Shown here piece after piece: positions 21,806 through 33,404 of a stretch of DNA of 64,000 nt. The position numbers and the translations under genes are program-made. How positions within the stretch are numbered: the stretch's first letter is position 1; each line of letters begins with the position of its first letter. The notes beneath the pieces are model-generated. The model worked only from the letters and a program-made list of their open reading frames with translations. It made no database searches and was not told the DNA's origin. Source of the DNA: Holacanthus passer (taxonomy: Eukaryota > Chordata > Actinopteri > Pomacanthidae); the NCBI GenBank assembly GCA_025331565.1, contig JAFREQ010000045.1:1798001-1862000 (forward strand), written 5' to 3'.

Positions 21806-23172
21806 ATTTATGAGTGCCTAATTTGTTTTCCTGCTTGAAGTCCATGAAATTACAGGAATGAGACATGTTGCTTATTTTAATGCTCCTCAGTTTGTTGAAG
21901 TATTTTCCTAGAGAAACATACCATAATCTCCTGTTTCCTGTTTCCTATCGCACTGCTCCACATACTGTAGGTCTGGCTGTAACCCCTGTAACCTCGTGCT
22001 TATTCAAGAGATGACTTGGCCTTATGTCGTGGCCCCCAGCTGTAGGCATGATGCGTGGCCGACTCCCATGATGCCTCGCCGCAGATGTCACCCAGACTGT
22101 TCCCTGCCACATGTCAGCTCTGTTGGTGCAGGTCTCGCGGTCAGTTTGCAGGAAGGAAAGCCTCCGTCAGAACCAGAGATAAGAAGCGTGACTGTCACAC
22201 CTTCATTTTTCAGGTTCAGAGGATTGTCTGTTAGTTCAGCACCTGGTCGACTTCTTGCTTTTATTTCTTGTACTTTTCTACAGTGTCTCATTCGATCTTC
22301 TGTCCCACAGCTCTCGCGCTCTTGTGGGTTTGAAGTCTGATCACATTCATGCATGACCAACACCGCCACTATTGCCGTGCATTTGTATGCAGGCTGGCGT
22401 AGAGAGGAGCGCCTTGCTCCTAATGGTCTCACAGTCTACTGAGCTTGTAGTCTCACTGCACAACTTGTGAAACGAGCTCGTGGCTTTCAGAGTCTGCGTT
22501 GAATCTTCAATCTGAGAAATTAGATGTGCGTTTACGGATGAATGCATGTTTTCAGATTAAACGTTTCAATCACAAACTAATAACATAACTTTCGATTTGC
22601 CTTTTCACTGAATGAAAACATGCAAACATGAGCTGGATTAGGTTAATTGTGTTGTTAAGCTCTAACAGGAGGTAGCACAGAGCCTCGAGTGAATCAGAGG
22701 AAGTGTTGCACAATAGGAAGTGGTGTGTTTTTTTTATGTGCGTGTATTTGTTCCCGGTTTTATAAAAATGCTGCAATTAGCTCATGTTTCACAAGGAAGA
22801 TGGGACAGAACAAGCCTGTTATCGCGCACTTAACATGTTATCTGTGGCTTTACTGGTGATGTCCCCTTTTTGTGTTATTTCAGTGTGTTATCACCTCGTT
22901 TAAAAGGGAACTTTACACTTTACACTTCTGTGTAAAGACCAGTATGTGTGACCACCTGGAAATGCACAAAGACCGCCTTCTTACAGACAACAAGAGGAAA
23001 TGGCAGTTTTCAGTGATTTTTATCAGAAATTCTGGATCTCATGTAATGAAGTCGTCATTTTACATAATGATGCCTCAGGTTGTTTCTCGCTGCCAGTGTT
23101 TGATTTTCAGATTCTTATATCTTTTGCTGATTGTTACTTCGGATGTTTTGTGACTGCTGCCCTGTGTTTCAG

Positions 23173-23260
23173 AGGCTGACCTCTGCTGGAGGACTGTGAC
23201 CCGGGGCCACCTGCCAGGCCGGGCCTCCCTGCTCCTGACAGTCACACAGCTCCACTGCTG
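23173..23260 (+). other. cyrib: Candidate noncoding 5'UTR exon of cyrib
   Basis: 88 bp bounded by a good acceptor (CCCTGTGTTTCAG) and a consensus donor (CTG/GTAAGT), locally GC-rich in AT-rich intron. It lies between the presumed promoter and the first coding exon and contains no ATG, which suits a 5'UTR exon. Chance or an unrelated transcript remain possible. Confidence 0.35.
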
Positions 23261-23325
23261 GTAAGTCCTCGCGCCAAGTCTCACTTGTTCGACTGGAGAA
23301 AGCTTGTTTTTAAAGGATCGGTTTA

Positions 23326-23480
23326 GGGCTGCAACCAGTGATTGTTCCTGTTATCCAGTAATCTGCAGATTATGTTCTCAGTTAATTGTTTGGGTTATTT
23401 AATTTTGGAAAATGCTCAACAACAATCCAGAACCTAACGACATTTGATTTACTATAACTTAGGACAACTGATTTTGCACT
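23326..23480 (+). repeat. ATTAATC-family dispersed repeat, 5' fragment
   Basis: Starts GGGCTGCAACCAGTGATT, then GTTAATTGTTTGGG; matches the 5' portion of the family and breaks off before the conserved 3' end. Confidence 0.5.
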
Positions 23481-25482
23481 TTGACTCATTTTAGCTTTGT
23501 TGAACTTGATGACTGCTTTTTTTGACTGTAGATCTTGTCTCTCATCTCTTACATTGGAAGTGTGTTAGGAAGCTTGATCTTGAGCATGTTGAGCCCATAA
23601 ACTGCACATCTGCATTATATTTATCAATGCAAAGTTTGACTGTGAGACATACTGTAAGCTTTTATTCTCCACTCCAGATTACCATCCACATATCTGCTGT
23701 TATTTGTTTAGAGTCTATTTATATATATGTATATATCCAAGGACGCATCTCTTATCTGATTCTAATTTGAATTCAGCGCAATGCTTGAAAAGCGGGTTGC
23801 TCAGAATAACAGGCGAAATACTGTTTGTGCACCCGTGTTTCTCCCATTGTTTCAAAGCAATTTGGGTCATGGTGCATACCGAAGGACTCTGAATGAATAG
23901 AGGCGTTTCTATAAATGGCAGTTGAGTCAGTTACCTTACTCTCTTTCCACTGGTGGTAATTTCCATACTAATGTGGGCACAGGATAGGTAGGAGGAAAAA
24001 CATGTAACTGTTGTCTCAATTACTTTGCTGTTACAAATACATGTTGCGTGACCTGAGCTATAATTTTGCACCTCATTTACATTCAGTCCAGAGCTGGGAA
24101 AGAAGACACTGCAACTAGGACACCGTGGGCTTCGGTTTGAATCTAACATTACATTGCTCTCTATGGACGAATCAGAACTGTCCCTCTTGACTCTCTTTTA
24201 ACTCCTACACTCTGACACAGTGAAAGGAAACTCGTCTATTCACTTCAAAAAATCTGTGTGAAAACTGTGAAAGTCCAATCACCTTCAAGATTCAGCTTCT
24301 AGCTTTGGGTTGAAAAAGAAGCACACTCACCTAGATAAACTCCTCATGTTACTAAAATCAGCCTCACTGTCAGCCATCACCTTACCTTATCGAGGCCTGA
24401 CATGATCAAATGCTCAGTTTTAGAGCTGTAGTATTTTGGGTGCACGGACACACAGTAGACATGTCATTATGTAAGACCGCCTGTGGTGCACCTATGCCTA
24501 TTATAGCCTTAATGTGCCGTGCTGTGGGTGTATGTGTAATGCTGGCTCAGGAAATGAAGTGCATTGTGGGCCATAAAAAGGAGTTGAGTAATGTAGGTGC
24601 TCGCAGCTTCCTGTCCCCCCCCAAGGCCTGAGTGTTCATGTAACTACAGGCCATGGGGGTCACTCACTGCCCGACGTCTGCAGCTCCGACACGTGACTCT
24701 TCTCGTTTAAATACATTTGTTTTATTCAATAGTCTTGTACTTTGTGGTGTTTGGTGGTTTTAATCATGTGACCAGTGTTCCTCATTTTAGACCAGTATAA
24801 TTTATCAGTGTGTTGTTCTAGTGCGTGTTTCCTGCTTGTGTTTCCCTTCACAGTAAAAGGAACTGTTTTTTTTTTTTTTTGCTCTCAGGTCGTCTTTCTT
24901 CACCTCACCCTGCTCCACCTCCTCATCATTTCTCCCATACGTGCGTGTCCACCCATCCCGTGTTGTATTTTCCTCCGTGTCTCCTTGGAGATTGTTACCA
25001 TGACACGCTGCTGTCGTTGGATTGGCTAAAGCTCTGGTGTTGGAATGACGGCTAAGCCTCAGGTGGTTTCATATATAGGATCACTAAGACATTGCATCCC
25101 CATGAGAGAGCTGTGTGTGTTTGTGTGTGTGTAGGCTAACGACAAGCTGCCGTGGTGCCCTAGTAAGACTCAAATCCATTCACTGAAATAGCCTGAATGG
25201 CGAGCTATTTTGGTTAGCACGCAGTACACAAGCCTGTGGCGGTGCAGGGGAGCAGCAGACGTGTTGCATTATAAATGGAGAACGGAGCTGAGTTAATGCA
25301 GCAGGACGAGTTTTGTGTGAAAAAATATATATATATGCAGGATGGATTAGGCTCGGTAAGCTGGAGGGAGGTGCGGTGAAGTAGCCTGAGGTGAAGCTTT
25401 TCTTAGCTCTCCTGTTGCTATGATTATAATTGGGTCAACACTGCCCCCAGCTGGTTAAAGCGTAGTAGTGTCGAACATGTGT

Positions 25483-25685
25483 AGATTCAATTCAGTTTTA
25501 TTTATATGGAGCCACCAGGAGTTATCTCAGGGCACTTTTTATATAGAGCAAGTCTGGGCCACACTCTTTATAGTATTATTTACAGAAGCCCACAATTCTC
25601 ATCGTGAGCACTTGGTGATAGTGATGAGGAAAAACTCCCTTTTAACTGCCAGAACCAGTGATGATGGATTGTGCTCAGAAAATAT
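25483..25685 (+). repeat. AATTCAGTTTTATTTATATGG dispersed fish repeat
   Basis: TTCAATTCAGTTTTATTTAT, GTTATCTCAGGGCACTTTTT, AGAGCAAGTCTGG, CACTTGGTGATAGTGATGAG, GAAAAACTCCCTTTTAACTG and CCAGAACCAGTG are its typical ordered phrases, known to me from many fish genomes. Confidence 0.7.
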
Positions 25686-27099
25686 AGATTTATAGCTCCA
25701 GAATTAGGGATTTCTCAACTCGCTGATGTGTCTGTTATTCTGTTTATAACACAAGGTCTGACCTTAAATACACGTCAAAAAATAATTTGTTCACCCCATT
25801 TAATCAGTTAACCTATGAGAAGACTAAGATATGTGTCGCCTGTACGAGGAATAGTCATACGCTTGACTCAGCAGATGGTAGACACTCCGGCCCCTCTCGA
25901 CCCCACCCGCCGAGCAGGTCATTTGAGATGATATGTCTGAGTGGGTGTAATATGTAGAGTGGCTTGTTATGTCAGCTAAAAGCTCCCAGCTTCTCCTCCG
26001 TTATCTATTATTTATGCCACTGGAGGGCTGACACTGTAACTTCCTGCCCAGGCTCCCTCGAGGAGCTCGTCAGGCTGCTGTCATTCCTCTGCAGACCTGC
26101 ATGTTAGAAAACCTTAATGTCTGGATGATAAGCATGAAACATGGCATTTAACATTCAGTCTGCAGAAATGTCATTTTAATTTTACCCAGTAAGCGTCTAC
26201 CCTGAAATGGCTACATGTGAACACTGGATGGCGCTCTTACATCAGGCATCGGTGCTGCTTCTCATCCCAGTTGCCTTGAGTTTGGAATGCATTTTTTTTT
26301 TTTTTTGGTAATATTTTCCGCAAAATGTTCTGCACTCTTATCTGCTGCCACATGTCATTTGCATTTGTAAATTTCAGCATCAGCATTCTTGAAGCTGGCA
26401 TGTGATGGCTGCAAGGTTTGGGAGTGGTCTTCCCCACCGTTTTACAGCTTGTGTGCATAAGTGTTTCCGTCCTCCAGGTGGCACTCCGCTCTTACTGAAT
26501 GAAAATGCTGGTACTCCTCAATCTGACACTCATCATCCTTCCAAAACCTCCTCTGTGCCCCACCCAAAATCCTGTAAGGGCAAAACTGTGCAGGAAAGAA
26601 AAAAACATTCAAGGTGATGCTCCACTGTATTTCTCCAATTTAACTTCAATTTTTAATGCTTTAATTTGCGTCAACAGCTACTTATGTAAGGCGTGATGCC
26701 CCTGAATGCTCAGGAGTGTAGACGGACTGAGATCTGAGGATGCAGTGACGCTGGTGAGTCACTCTCAGTCAGAAGGTCAGTCGAGTAATGATGGTTTGGG
26801 GCTGTTTTAGCAGAAGATCTGTGTTTGAATGGGCTTCAGGAGGCAGCTGCCCTGAAGGAGGTGCTGCTTACACCGACGACAGTGAGTCAATATGACCCCC
26901 CCTGCCTTAATGATTTCCTAACACATCCTAGGAAGAAGTCAGAGGACTCTCAAGGGCAGGGTGGGGAGGGCTTCCTTCTGAGGCAGATGTTCAGAGGATG
27001 GAGCAGAGAATCCTACCATGGGTGTGCCATATTCTTGATCTGACTAATTTTTAATGATATAAAAAAAAATCAGATGGTGATAATGACAATATTTTGACT

Positions 27100-27330
27100 T
27101 GTTGACAGAATGACGCACAACAACAACAAGCATGGTTGAAAGTAACATTGCTTAAAGGCTCTACAATGGAGGGGTTGGTTAAAAGATCAGATGCGCAACA
27201 GTTCATGACGATATGCATGAAGTGCCACAAGACTGTAACAAGAAAAACAAACTTATTTCACCACCTCATGCAGAAGCAGCTGGTTGAGGATGAAAAGAGC
27301 TCAACAGCTATTGTGAGCAGCTGATAAACT
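27100..27330 (+). pseudogene. Relict hAT/ZBED-type BED zinc-finger fragment
   Basis: In frame from about 27109: NDAQQQQAWLKV, then SDAQQFMTICMKCHKTVTRK and TNLFHHLMQKQLVEDE. The order C-x2-C-HKTV-NLFxHL and the SDAQQ lead are the pattern of BED fingers in hAT transposases and ZBED genes. The last zinc ligand (His) is replaced (QK) and the residues between HKTV and NL are short, so the finger is likely broken. The frame stops after about 80 codons and no transposase core follows. Confidence 0.45.
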
Positions 27331-28729
27331 ACATTGGCTCAGTGTAGCATCAAATCTTTGGCAAGCTGTATTTTGTCATATCACCAAGAAGCAGAAATAC
27401 CCTGAAATTTCTGAAAAATCTTTATATTATTTTATGGCCTTATCGCCACCTCTTCATACGGTTCACACAACTGGTTCATACAACCATCCTGGACTGGTTT
27501 CAGGACTCTTCAGATGTATCTGTGAATCTTTTTTTTGGCTGTGGAGCGGCATCGCTACTCGAGATGCTCCGCCTGTTGTGTTGGTGTGGAAGTCTACTTT
27601 TTTCCAGTGAAACGGGCTCATCTGAAATGAACATCAGTCGCAGGCTGTCAGCATCTCTGTGTGTTTTGATGGTGTAAAGTGTTGTATTGGTGTGACTGAA
27701 GAGCGGCACCGAGAGCCTCTTCATAGAGCTCGATTTCAATGGAGCCAGCGTTTTAGCTGACTCTTGTGTATGCGCCTGTTGCCATGGTTTCCAACTTTCA
27801 TCAGGTGCTGTCCAATGAGACGAGGGGGGCTTAGCCGAGGATGAGGCGCTCCCCACTTTCATCCTACCTCTGATCTGCTCCTCTGGACAAACGGCCGGGT
27901 TCACGTGCTCATTTCCATTCATGCTGATTGGGCTCGTCGCGGCTGCAGCGATTTGGAGCTTTTACAGGAGTTGTTTTCAGGGAGGGAGTATTTTTAGCCG
28001 CCTGTGTGGTTGCAGGAGCGAGATGAGACAGCTGATACTGGATGTCACCTCAAGTATCGCCTTCAGTTGTAGTGATTCAGTCTTCCTGTGAGGTTTGTTT
28101 TGATTTGCCAGAATCTGGGTGAGGGGGGCATTAGCTGATGTTTACGCGGGCGCCACAATGCAGAGGCGTGGCTACGAGGTAATCGAGTTCACCCCCATAA
28201 ACAAACAAATGGCACCCCCCTTTTTTTTTTTTGCTCATCCCCATGTTCCCCCTAAGCCATTTTTAGTCAGCTGGGTAGGATTGGCAGGAGATGGACTGGG
28301 GTGAAGAGAAGTCGAGTGGGGGGAAGGTGGGTGGAGGATCTGGGGAGGAGGCGGGGGGCCCATGCCAGCCCCATTTGGGAAGTGCTCCCCCATTTTCTGC
28401 CTGTCGAATCGGGCCAGTGTCAGCGAGCTCCGGCGGGTCCAGGTCTGGCCGAGTGGGCTAATGCGATGTGGCGTGTCACCCGGGGAATCTAGGTCAAGTT
28501 TAAAGCTGCCTAGCTCTGCCCGCCTCTGCTGCAGTGTGACGCTTCACAATCCCTCCCCTTCCACACACGCAATGACATTCAGCACTCATCCTCACCTACA
28601 TCACTGTTTTTTTTTTTTTTTTTTATTTAAATGTCATATATAGATAAAAATGAGACATGCATTTTCCCTTCTAGACCCACATAATCTCAGACATAAACAC
28701 GCATACACGCTGCTGCCTCTCCCCACCCC

Positions 28730-28880
28730 CCCCTCCACACCCCAGGCAAGCTCTCAGCTCTCAGCTCTCCACGGCGGAGCCCACGTGATGCTCCGCGCCG
28801 TGTCTGCGCCCCGGCCGGGGAGGGGGGGAGGGCGTTGTTTTTCTTCCATAGTAAAGCAGCAGGGCACGTGGATCCTCATG
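28730..28880. promoter_or_regulatory. GC/CpG-rich patch with two CACGTG E-boxes
   Basis: GC-rich stretch with CCACGTGATG (about 28781-28790) and GCACGTGGAT (about 28863-28872), GC-rich CCCCGGCCGGGG between. Possible alternative cyrib promoter or enhancer; inference from composition only. Confidence 0.3.
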
Positions 28881-29514
28881 CTGCAGCCGAGTAGTGGAAT
28901 GTCAGCACTATCCCTCCCTTACATTAGCGAGCCATCAGCCCCCGAGCTGTGTTTGCAGGACGCTGCCGCAGTGCTCGGTTTCAGCTGTGCCCTGCTTCTC
29001 GGTGTTCTTTTTAAAGGGGAGGCACAGAGCCGGGAGACGTTAAAAGGCAGTGCCATTCAGAGGTCAGGCTGCTGCATGGGCGTGGCACTGTTTTGGTGTC
29101 TTTTACCAAAATAAGCTTCAACCTCTCTGCAGCATCTGCAGCCTGCACATATCTGGGATGTTGATTTTTGCTGGTCTATGTGACATTTTTGTTGGTATAT
29201 TATTAAGTGACAAAATGTATCCTCATAGTCAGCTGCAATTACAAAATAATAATTAGTTCATATCCCTCAGTATATGACTCACTTTGCTTTTTTTTCATTT
29301 AAAAATTGATCATAATATGAATTTGCTGAGCTGCACAGAAAAAAAAAAATCAAATCACATTAAATCACTAAGTGCTCAGTAGTGGAATTAAATATTTCTC
29401 CATCGTCTCCAGTTGACTTCCCTCCCCGACTAATCCCCTGTTTTTGGCGCATTACCTCATCTGTATTAATATATTCATGTGCTTTCAAGTCCTACTACTA
29501 CTGTACTCGCTCCT

Positions 29515-29700
29515 CACCCGGAGCTCGCCTCTGATTGGCTGCTGCAATGTTTTCAATGGCACCAAATTTTTTTTGCCTCCATGGATACAGCGAGCTGTTG
29601 GGTAGATCGGCTCGGCCAATAGGCGAGCTGCGCGGGCTCCTGCTTGTCAGATTCTGCCCCTGGCCTCCCGATGCAGCCCTCCCTCCCTCGTTGGGAGCAC
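29515..29700. promoter_or_regulatory. CpG-rich patch with CCAAT/inverted CCAAT boxes
   Basis: CTGATTGGCTGC (inverted CCAAT, about 29532) and CGGCCAATAGGCG (about 29613), with many CpGs. The CCAAT pair and GC content suggest a TATA-less promoter in cyrib intron 1. Confidence 0.35.
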
Positions 29701-30184
29701 GCGATGGCTCAGTGGGGGGGTTCAAAACAACAACAAGGCTGTCGTCGGGCTCTCTGTGGTGCCCAGGACATGCCAGCACTCCTGGGTACTACTACAGCCA
29801 CTGAGGGAGGGAGGGGTTGGTTGGATGGGGGGGCTGCAATTCCTCAATCTCTCTCTCTGATACAGGATCTGTGTTCTTTCAGCCAGCACTTCATCCTCAC
29901 TTACTACGCTATCATTAAGAAACCAGTCACTCACTCTAACACACATTGTTTTAAATTTGTCTTTAAAGGGATGGCTGTCGTCAGGAGACGTCCATATAAG
30001 CTGCAAAGTTAGGGTTTGCTTTATAAAATCATGTTTATGTAATGCATAAATTCTCTGGATGAAATTTGAGTTGCAGAGCTAAATGTACAAAATGTACAAA
30101 TTTAATCTGCTCTCTTTCTGGTCCACTTGAAGATTCTCTGTTGGACTTTGAAATGCAGCCACGCAAATCCCCGTCCTTAAAATG

Positions 30185-30335
30185 ACCTCATTTCAAGCTG
30201 CACGAGGGAGCAGCGCTGGGCCTGCGAGGCTGCCAGCGCCCCGCGTCGACGCGCTGCGAGCCCTGCCAGCTCTGCCAGCCTCGGCCTCGGCCCGCGCGCG
30301 GCTGAAAGGTGGCAGTAGAGGACCAGGGGAGGCCC
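30185..30335. promoter_or_regulatory. Short CpG-island-like segment in cyrib intron 1
   Basis: About 16 CpGs in 150 bp by counting (including GCGTCGACGCG and CCCGCGCGCGG), far above the surrounding intron. It could be an alternative transcription start for cyrib or an unmethylated regulatory element. Confidence 0.35.
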
Positions 30336-30740
30336 GGCCATGACGGGCACTGCCCACATCAGCCAGCAGAGGCGAGGTCGGTGACAGCTCTCGTCCCTTC
30401 TGAGGCTGGATCAGGTGCTGCTTTCCGACAGCCAGTGAGGTGCCGGCGCTGGCACAGTCAGACATTCAGGTCGCATTAGAGGAGGGTAATAAGACGAGGC
30501 TGGACAAGGCAGGTGGGTCTTTGCAGGTGGTCACTGGGTCGACTGAGTGACTAACAGCTTTAAGGGGCTTTTGAAGTAAATAAAAGCAAAAACATTTCAT
30601 ACAGACTGAAAAATGGTCCTGGTTGCAAGACGATCACTGACGAACTAAAGCAGTTAATAGGTTGTGAATAAAAAGCAAAAGTAAAATGTTCACTATTTAA
30701 TTGACGATATTTATTAATAGAACACGCTCTATTAATAGAA

Positions 30741-30930
30741 CTGCAACCATCAGTTATTTTCATTATCAATTAATCTGCTCATTCACTTTTCAGTTCATTT
30801 ATTCTACAAAATGTCCAAGGTGACCTCTTTAAATGTCTTGTTCTGTCTGAACAACCTGAAGATATTCAGAGAATTTTTGCCCTTCTTGCTTATGAAATGG
30901 CTCAACTACTTGAACGATTAACGATATTTT
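30741..30930 (+). repeat. ATTAATC-family dispersed repeat copy
   Basis: CTGCAACCATCAGTTATTTT, CAATTAATCTGC, AAAATGTCCAAGGTGACC, AAATGTCTTG, GAAGATATTCAG and terminal GAACGATTAACGATATT, in the family order. Confidence 0.65.
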
Positions 30931-32061
30931 AGTGAAAAGTATATTTTGTTTCCTCAGTCTCTGTCGTGACACAGATTGAACCTGAGGAAGCACTAACACG
31001 TCAAAGGTGCTGCACGTTCCTTTGACATTATGGTCTGTTAATAGACAATCAAGTACTTGGTTGCATGGAAGTTCATTTTATAAAAGCTTTGTGCACTCAG
31101 ACTCAGAGTAAAAACTGCCCATTCATCACAAATGTTTTCTCTGCTAAAGTAAGGACATGACCCACTGCAAGCTTTTCAAGATGCAAAAATACATGTCTAC
31201 CCCCTCCACCCCCCCTCTTCCACCCCCTGCTGCATCTCATGCATTTTAAAAACACTACATCTCCGCTCTCCCTCTGCTCGTGACTGCGGAGTGTGTACTT
31301 TGCTCTGTCGCAGCACCTCCCTGTCTCTCAGCGTTACCTGTGTTGGCATGATTTACCCTGTCACCACCGGCCCTCACTCAGTCACTTTGGCTCCTCACCC
31401 GTCACTCATCTCGGCTGACATCTGCCTGCCCGGGATCGACTTTGTCATTGTCCTCGGAGTGCATCCTGTCCGACCCCGCTCTGTCACCAAGGGTTAAATG
31501 GAGCCTGCCGCTGTTTCTCTCTACAAACTGCCACACATCTCTGACGTGTCATGTGCCCGTTGACCTTTGCTTGCAGGAAAGATCGGCTCTGTGCTTTCTA
31601 GGAGTGAGAGGAACACCAGAGGAGAGGGCTGTCAATTCTTATTGCACAAGTCACAGCTGAGGTGTGCGTTGAGTATACAGCAGATGTACACAATATATGT
31701 TTGTGTCTGTGTTTTTCAGTGCGTTTGCCTCGACAGGGAAGCTTGTGACAGTAAAGTCACAGCTGCCAATGCTTCCTCTCTTCCTCAGTCTTTAACCTGG
31801 AAGTTACAACAGTGTAAAGTGCAGTGATATCACACAGTTGTTTCCAGTTGTGCAGCCAAAGATGATGCAGCAATGAAATCCATTTAAAAAGTTTATGAAA
31901 GTTGGACAGTTCAGAGCACAATGTGTTATTACAGGTGATGTGTATCAGCTGGTTAGTCATTTCTGGGTTAAAGTCCATGGGACTCACTTGTACAGTGTTG
32001 TTGTTAAAGTGCAAAGCGGATCAGGCTTCGGATCATATCTTCTCTTCACACACTCACCTAT

Positions 32062-32345
32062 GGCTGGAACGATTAGTCGATCGGCGGAAAATGAGCAGTT
32101 TTGATAATCGATGAATTGCATCAATCAGGCAAAAGACTCAAACACCAGCTGGTTTCAATCTGTCTACTGTGAGGATTTATTGCTTTTGCTTTCTATTGTT
32201 GTTTATTGAATATCTTTTGGTTTTAGACTTCTGCCTCTTTCTGGACATTTTTAGACAAAAAATATCATCATTATATATAACTGCTGAAATCTATTCAACA
32301 ATCAATCAGTTTTCCAGTAATAAAGGGTTAGAAAATGATTAAAGT
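32062..32345 (+). repeat. ATTAATC-family related repeat copy
   Basis: GGCTGGAACGATTAGTCGAT, TTTTGATAATCGATGAATTG and, further on, ATCTTTTGGTTTTAGACTTC, GACATTTTTAGACAAAAAA and CAATCAATCAG. The second half is shared with 39110-39235. Confidence 0.55.
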
Positions 32346-32384
32346 TGCATGCTCACATTCTTTCTTTTAGCCAGCCAACAGTCG

Positions 32385-32522
32385 GTTCATTATCACATTT
32401 GAGAAAGAAAAATCAAATTCTCACATTTAAGGAGCAGAAACCAGAGAATGTTTTAACAGTTTTGCTTGAACAATTAATTCAACGGTGAATCAATTATCAA
32501 AATAGTGGTTTATTAATTATGT
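32385..32522 (+). repeat. ATTAATC-family repeat, 3' fragment
   Basis: AAATTCTCACATTTAAGGAG, GAAACCAGAGAATG, TTTTGCTTGAACAATTAATT and TTATCAAAATAGTGG match the 3' end of the copy at 5172-5412. Confidence 0.6.
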
Positions 32523-33331
32523 AGATCTTACCAGCTTTGTAATCAATAAGTGGTTCTTTAAGTGTGGTCCAATGTGACTCATAGAGTGCATATGTTTATT
32601 ATATGACACAGGCTGCTGTATTATGTTGCCACACGCTGTGCTCTTGCAGTAAATGAAAGGTTCTCTTACTTGTGCATTACTAAAGCATGTTAAATATTGA
32701 TGTCATGTTTCGGCTCCTATGACCGAGACGCTGCACTGCACTTCCTGAAGACATTGTGATTCTGCAGAGATCATAAAGGGAATTTTAAGGCATCGTATAC
32801 AAGGTCTAATTCACATACAAACTTCATAAATGGGTCCTCTTATATTTCTGCATGACAACATCCTTTTATGAAAGTTTAATTAGACGTGTCCTATTACTCG
32901 CAGCAAACAACCACCTACTTCATGTGTAAATGTGAACGTAGATTATATTTGATTTCCCTGCGGAGGCTTGTGGAATGGATTACTTTGCATACTGCCTGTA
33001 AATGCTTGCGCTTGCTGGGAAGAGACTTAACAAAGCAGAAAAACTCAAACTGAGTTTTTTATTTTTGGAGACTTTTTGGTTTGACATCTGGTTTGTTAAG
33101 AGCCTGGGCGCAGGAAACACACATGGGGAGGGGGGTTTCAATGGGAGCTGTGGTATCTCTGAGCGGTGGGCACATCTGGGGCACCACCGAGTTCATACAG
33201 GCACCAGAGCAGTGAAGCAGAGCAGGAGCGAGGTGTCATGGATGGAGCAGCGTATCACCACCTGCTCACTTTGCTGCCGATTTCTTCTCCTTGATCGATC
33301 TCTCTCTCTTTTCCTCAACAGGTATCGTAAC

Positions 33332-33404
33332 ATGGGGAACCTACTGAAAGTTTTGACTTGCACAGATTTGGAACAGGAGCCCAATTTTTTCCTCGATTTT
33401 GAAA
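33332..33404 (+). CDS. cyrib: cyrib first coding exon (N-myristoylation context)
   Basis: The exon begins at 33322 after CCTCAACAG, with 10 nt of 5'UTR, then ATG GGG. It encodes 24 residues [12 protein letters not shown]...FFLDFE and ends A/GTGAGT in phase 1. The upstream in-frame sequence from 33002 is intron, because the family starts at MGN. Confidence 0.93.

Larger units (their letters stand above)
14046..33321 (+). other. cyrib: Large first intron of cyrib (presumed)
   Basis: Some 19 kb without a recognisable protein gene. It contains several dispersed repeat copies, a CA microsatellite, a relict BED zinc-finger fragment (27100-27330), one exon-like segment (23173-23260), and three CpG-rich patches (about 28.7, 29.6 and 30.25 kb), each described separately. 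Open frames up to 154 codons here show no family motif and are read as chance. Confidence 0.45.

Noticed and set aside
27500..27922. 140-codon minus-strand open frame
   Set aside because: Ser/Lys-rich with no recognised domain, and no supporting exon neighbours; probably chance.
28650..29114. 154-codon plus-strand open frame
   Set aside because: Lies in a GC-rich intron patch where stops are rare; Pro/Leu-rich with no family motif or splice context.
33002..33331. In-frame upstream extension of the first CYRI-B coding exon
   Set aside because: The family starts at MGNLLK, and a strong acceptor (CCTCAACAG) lies 10 bp before that ATG.
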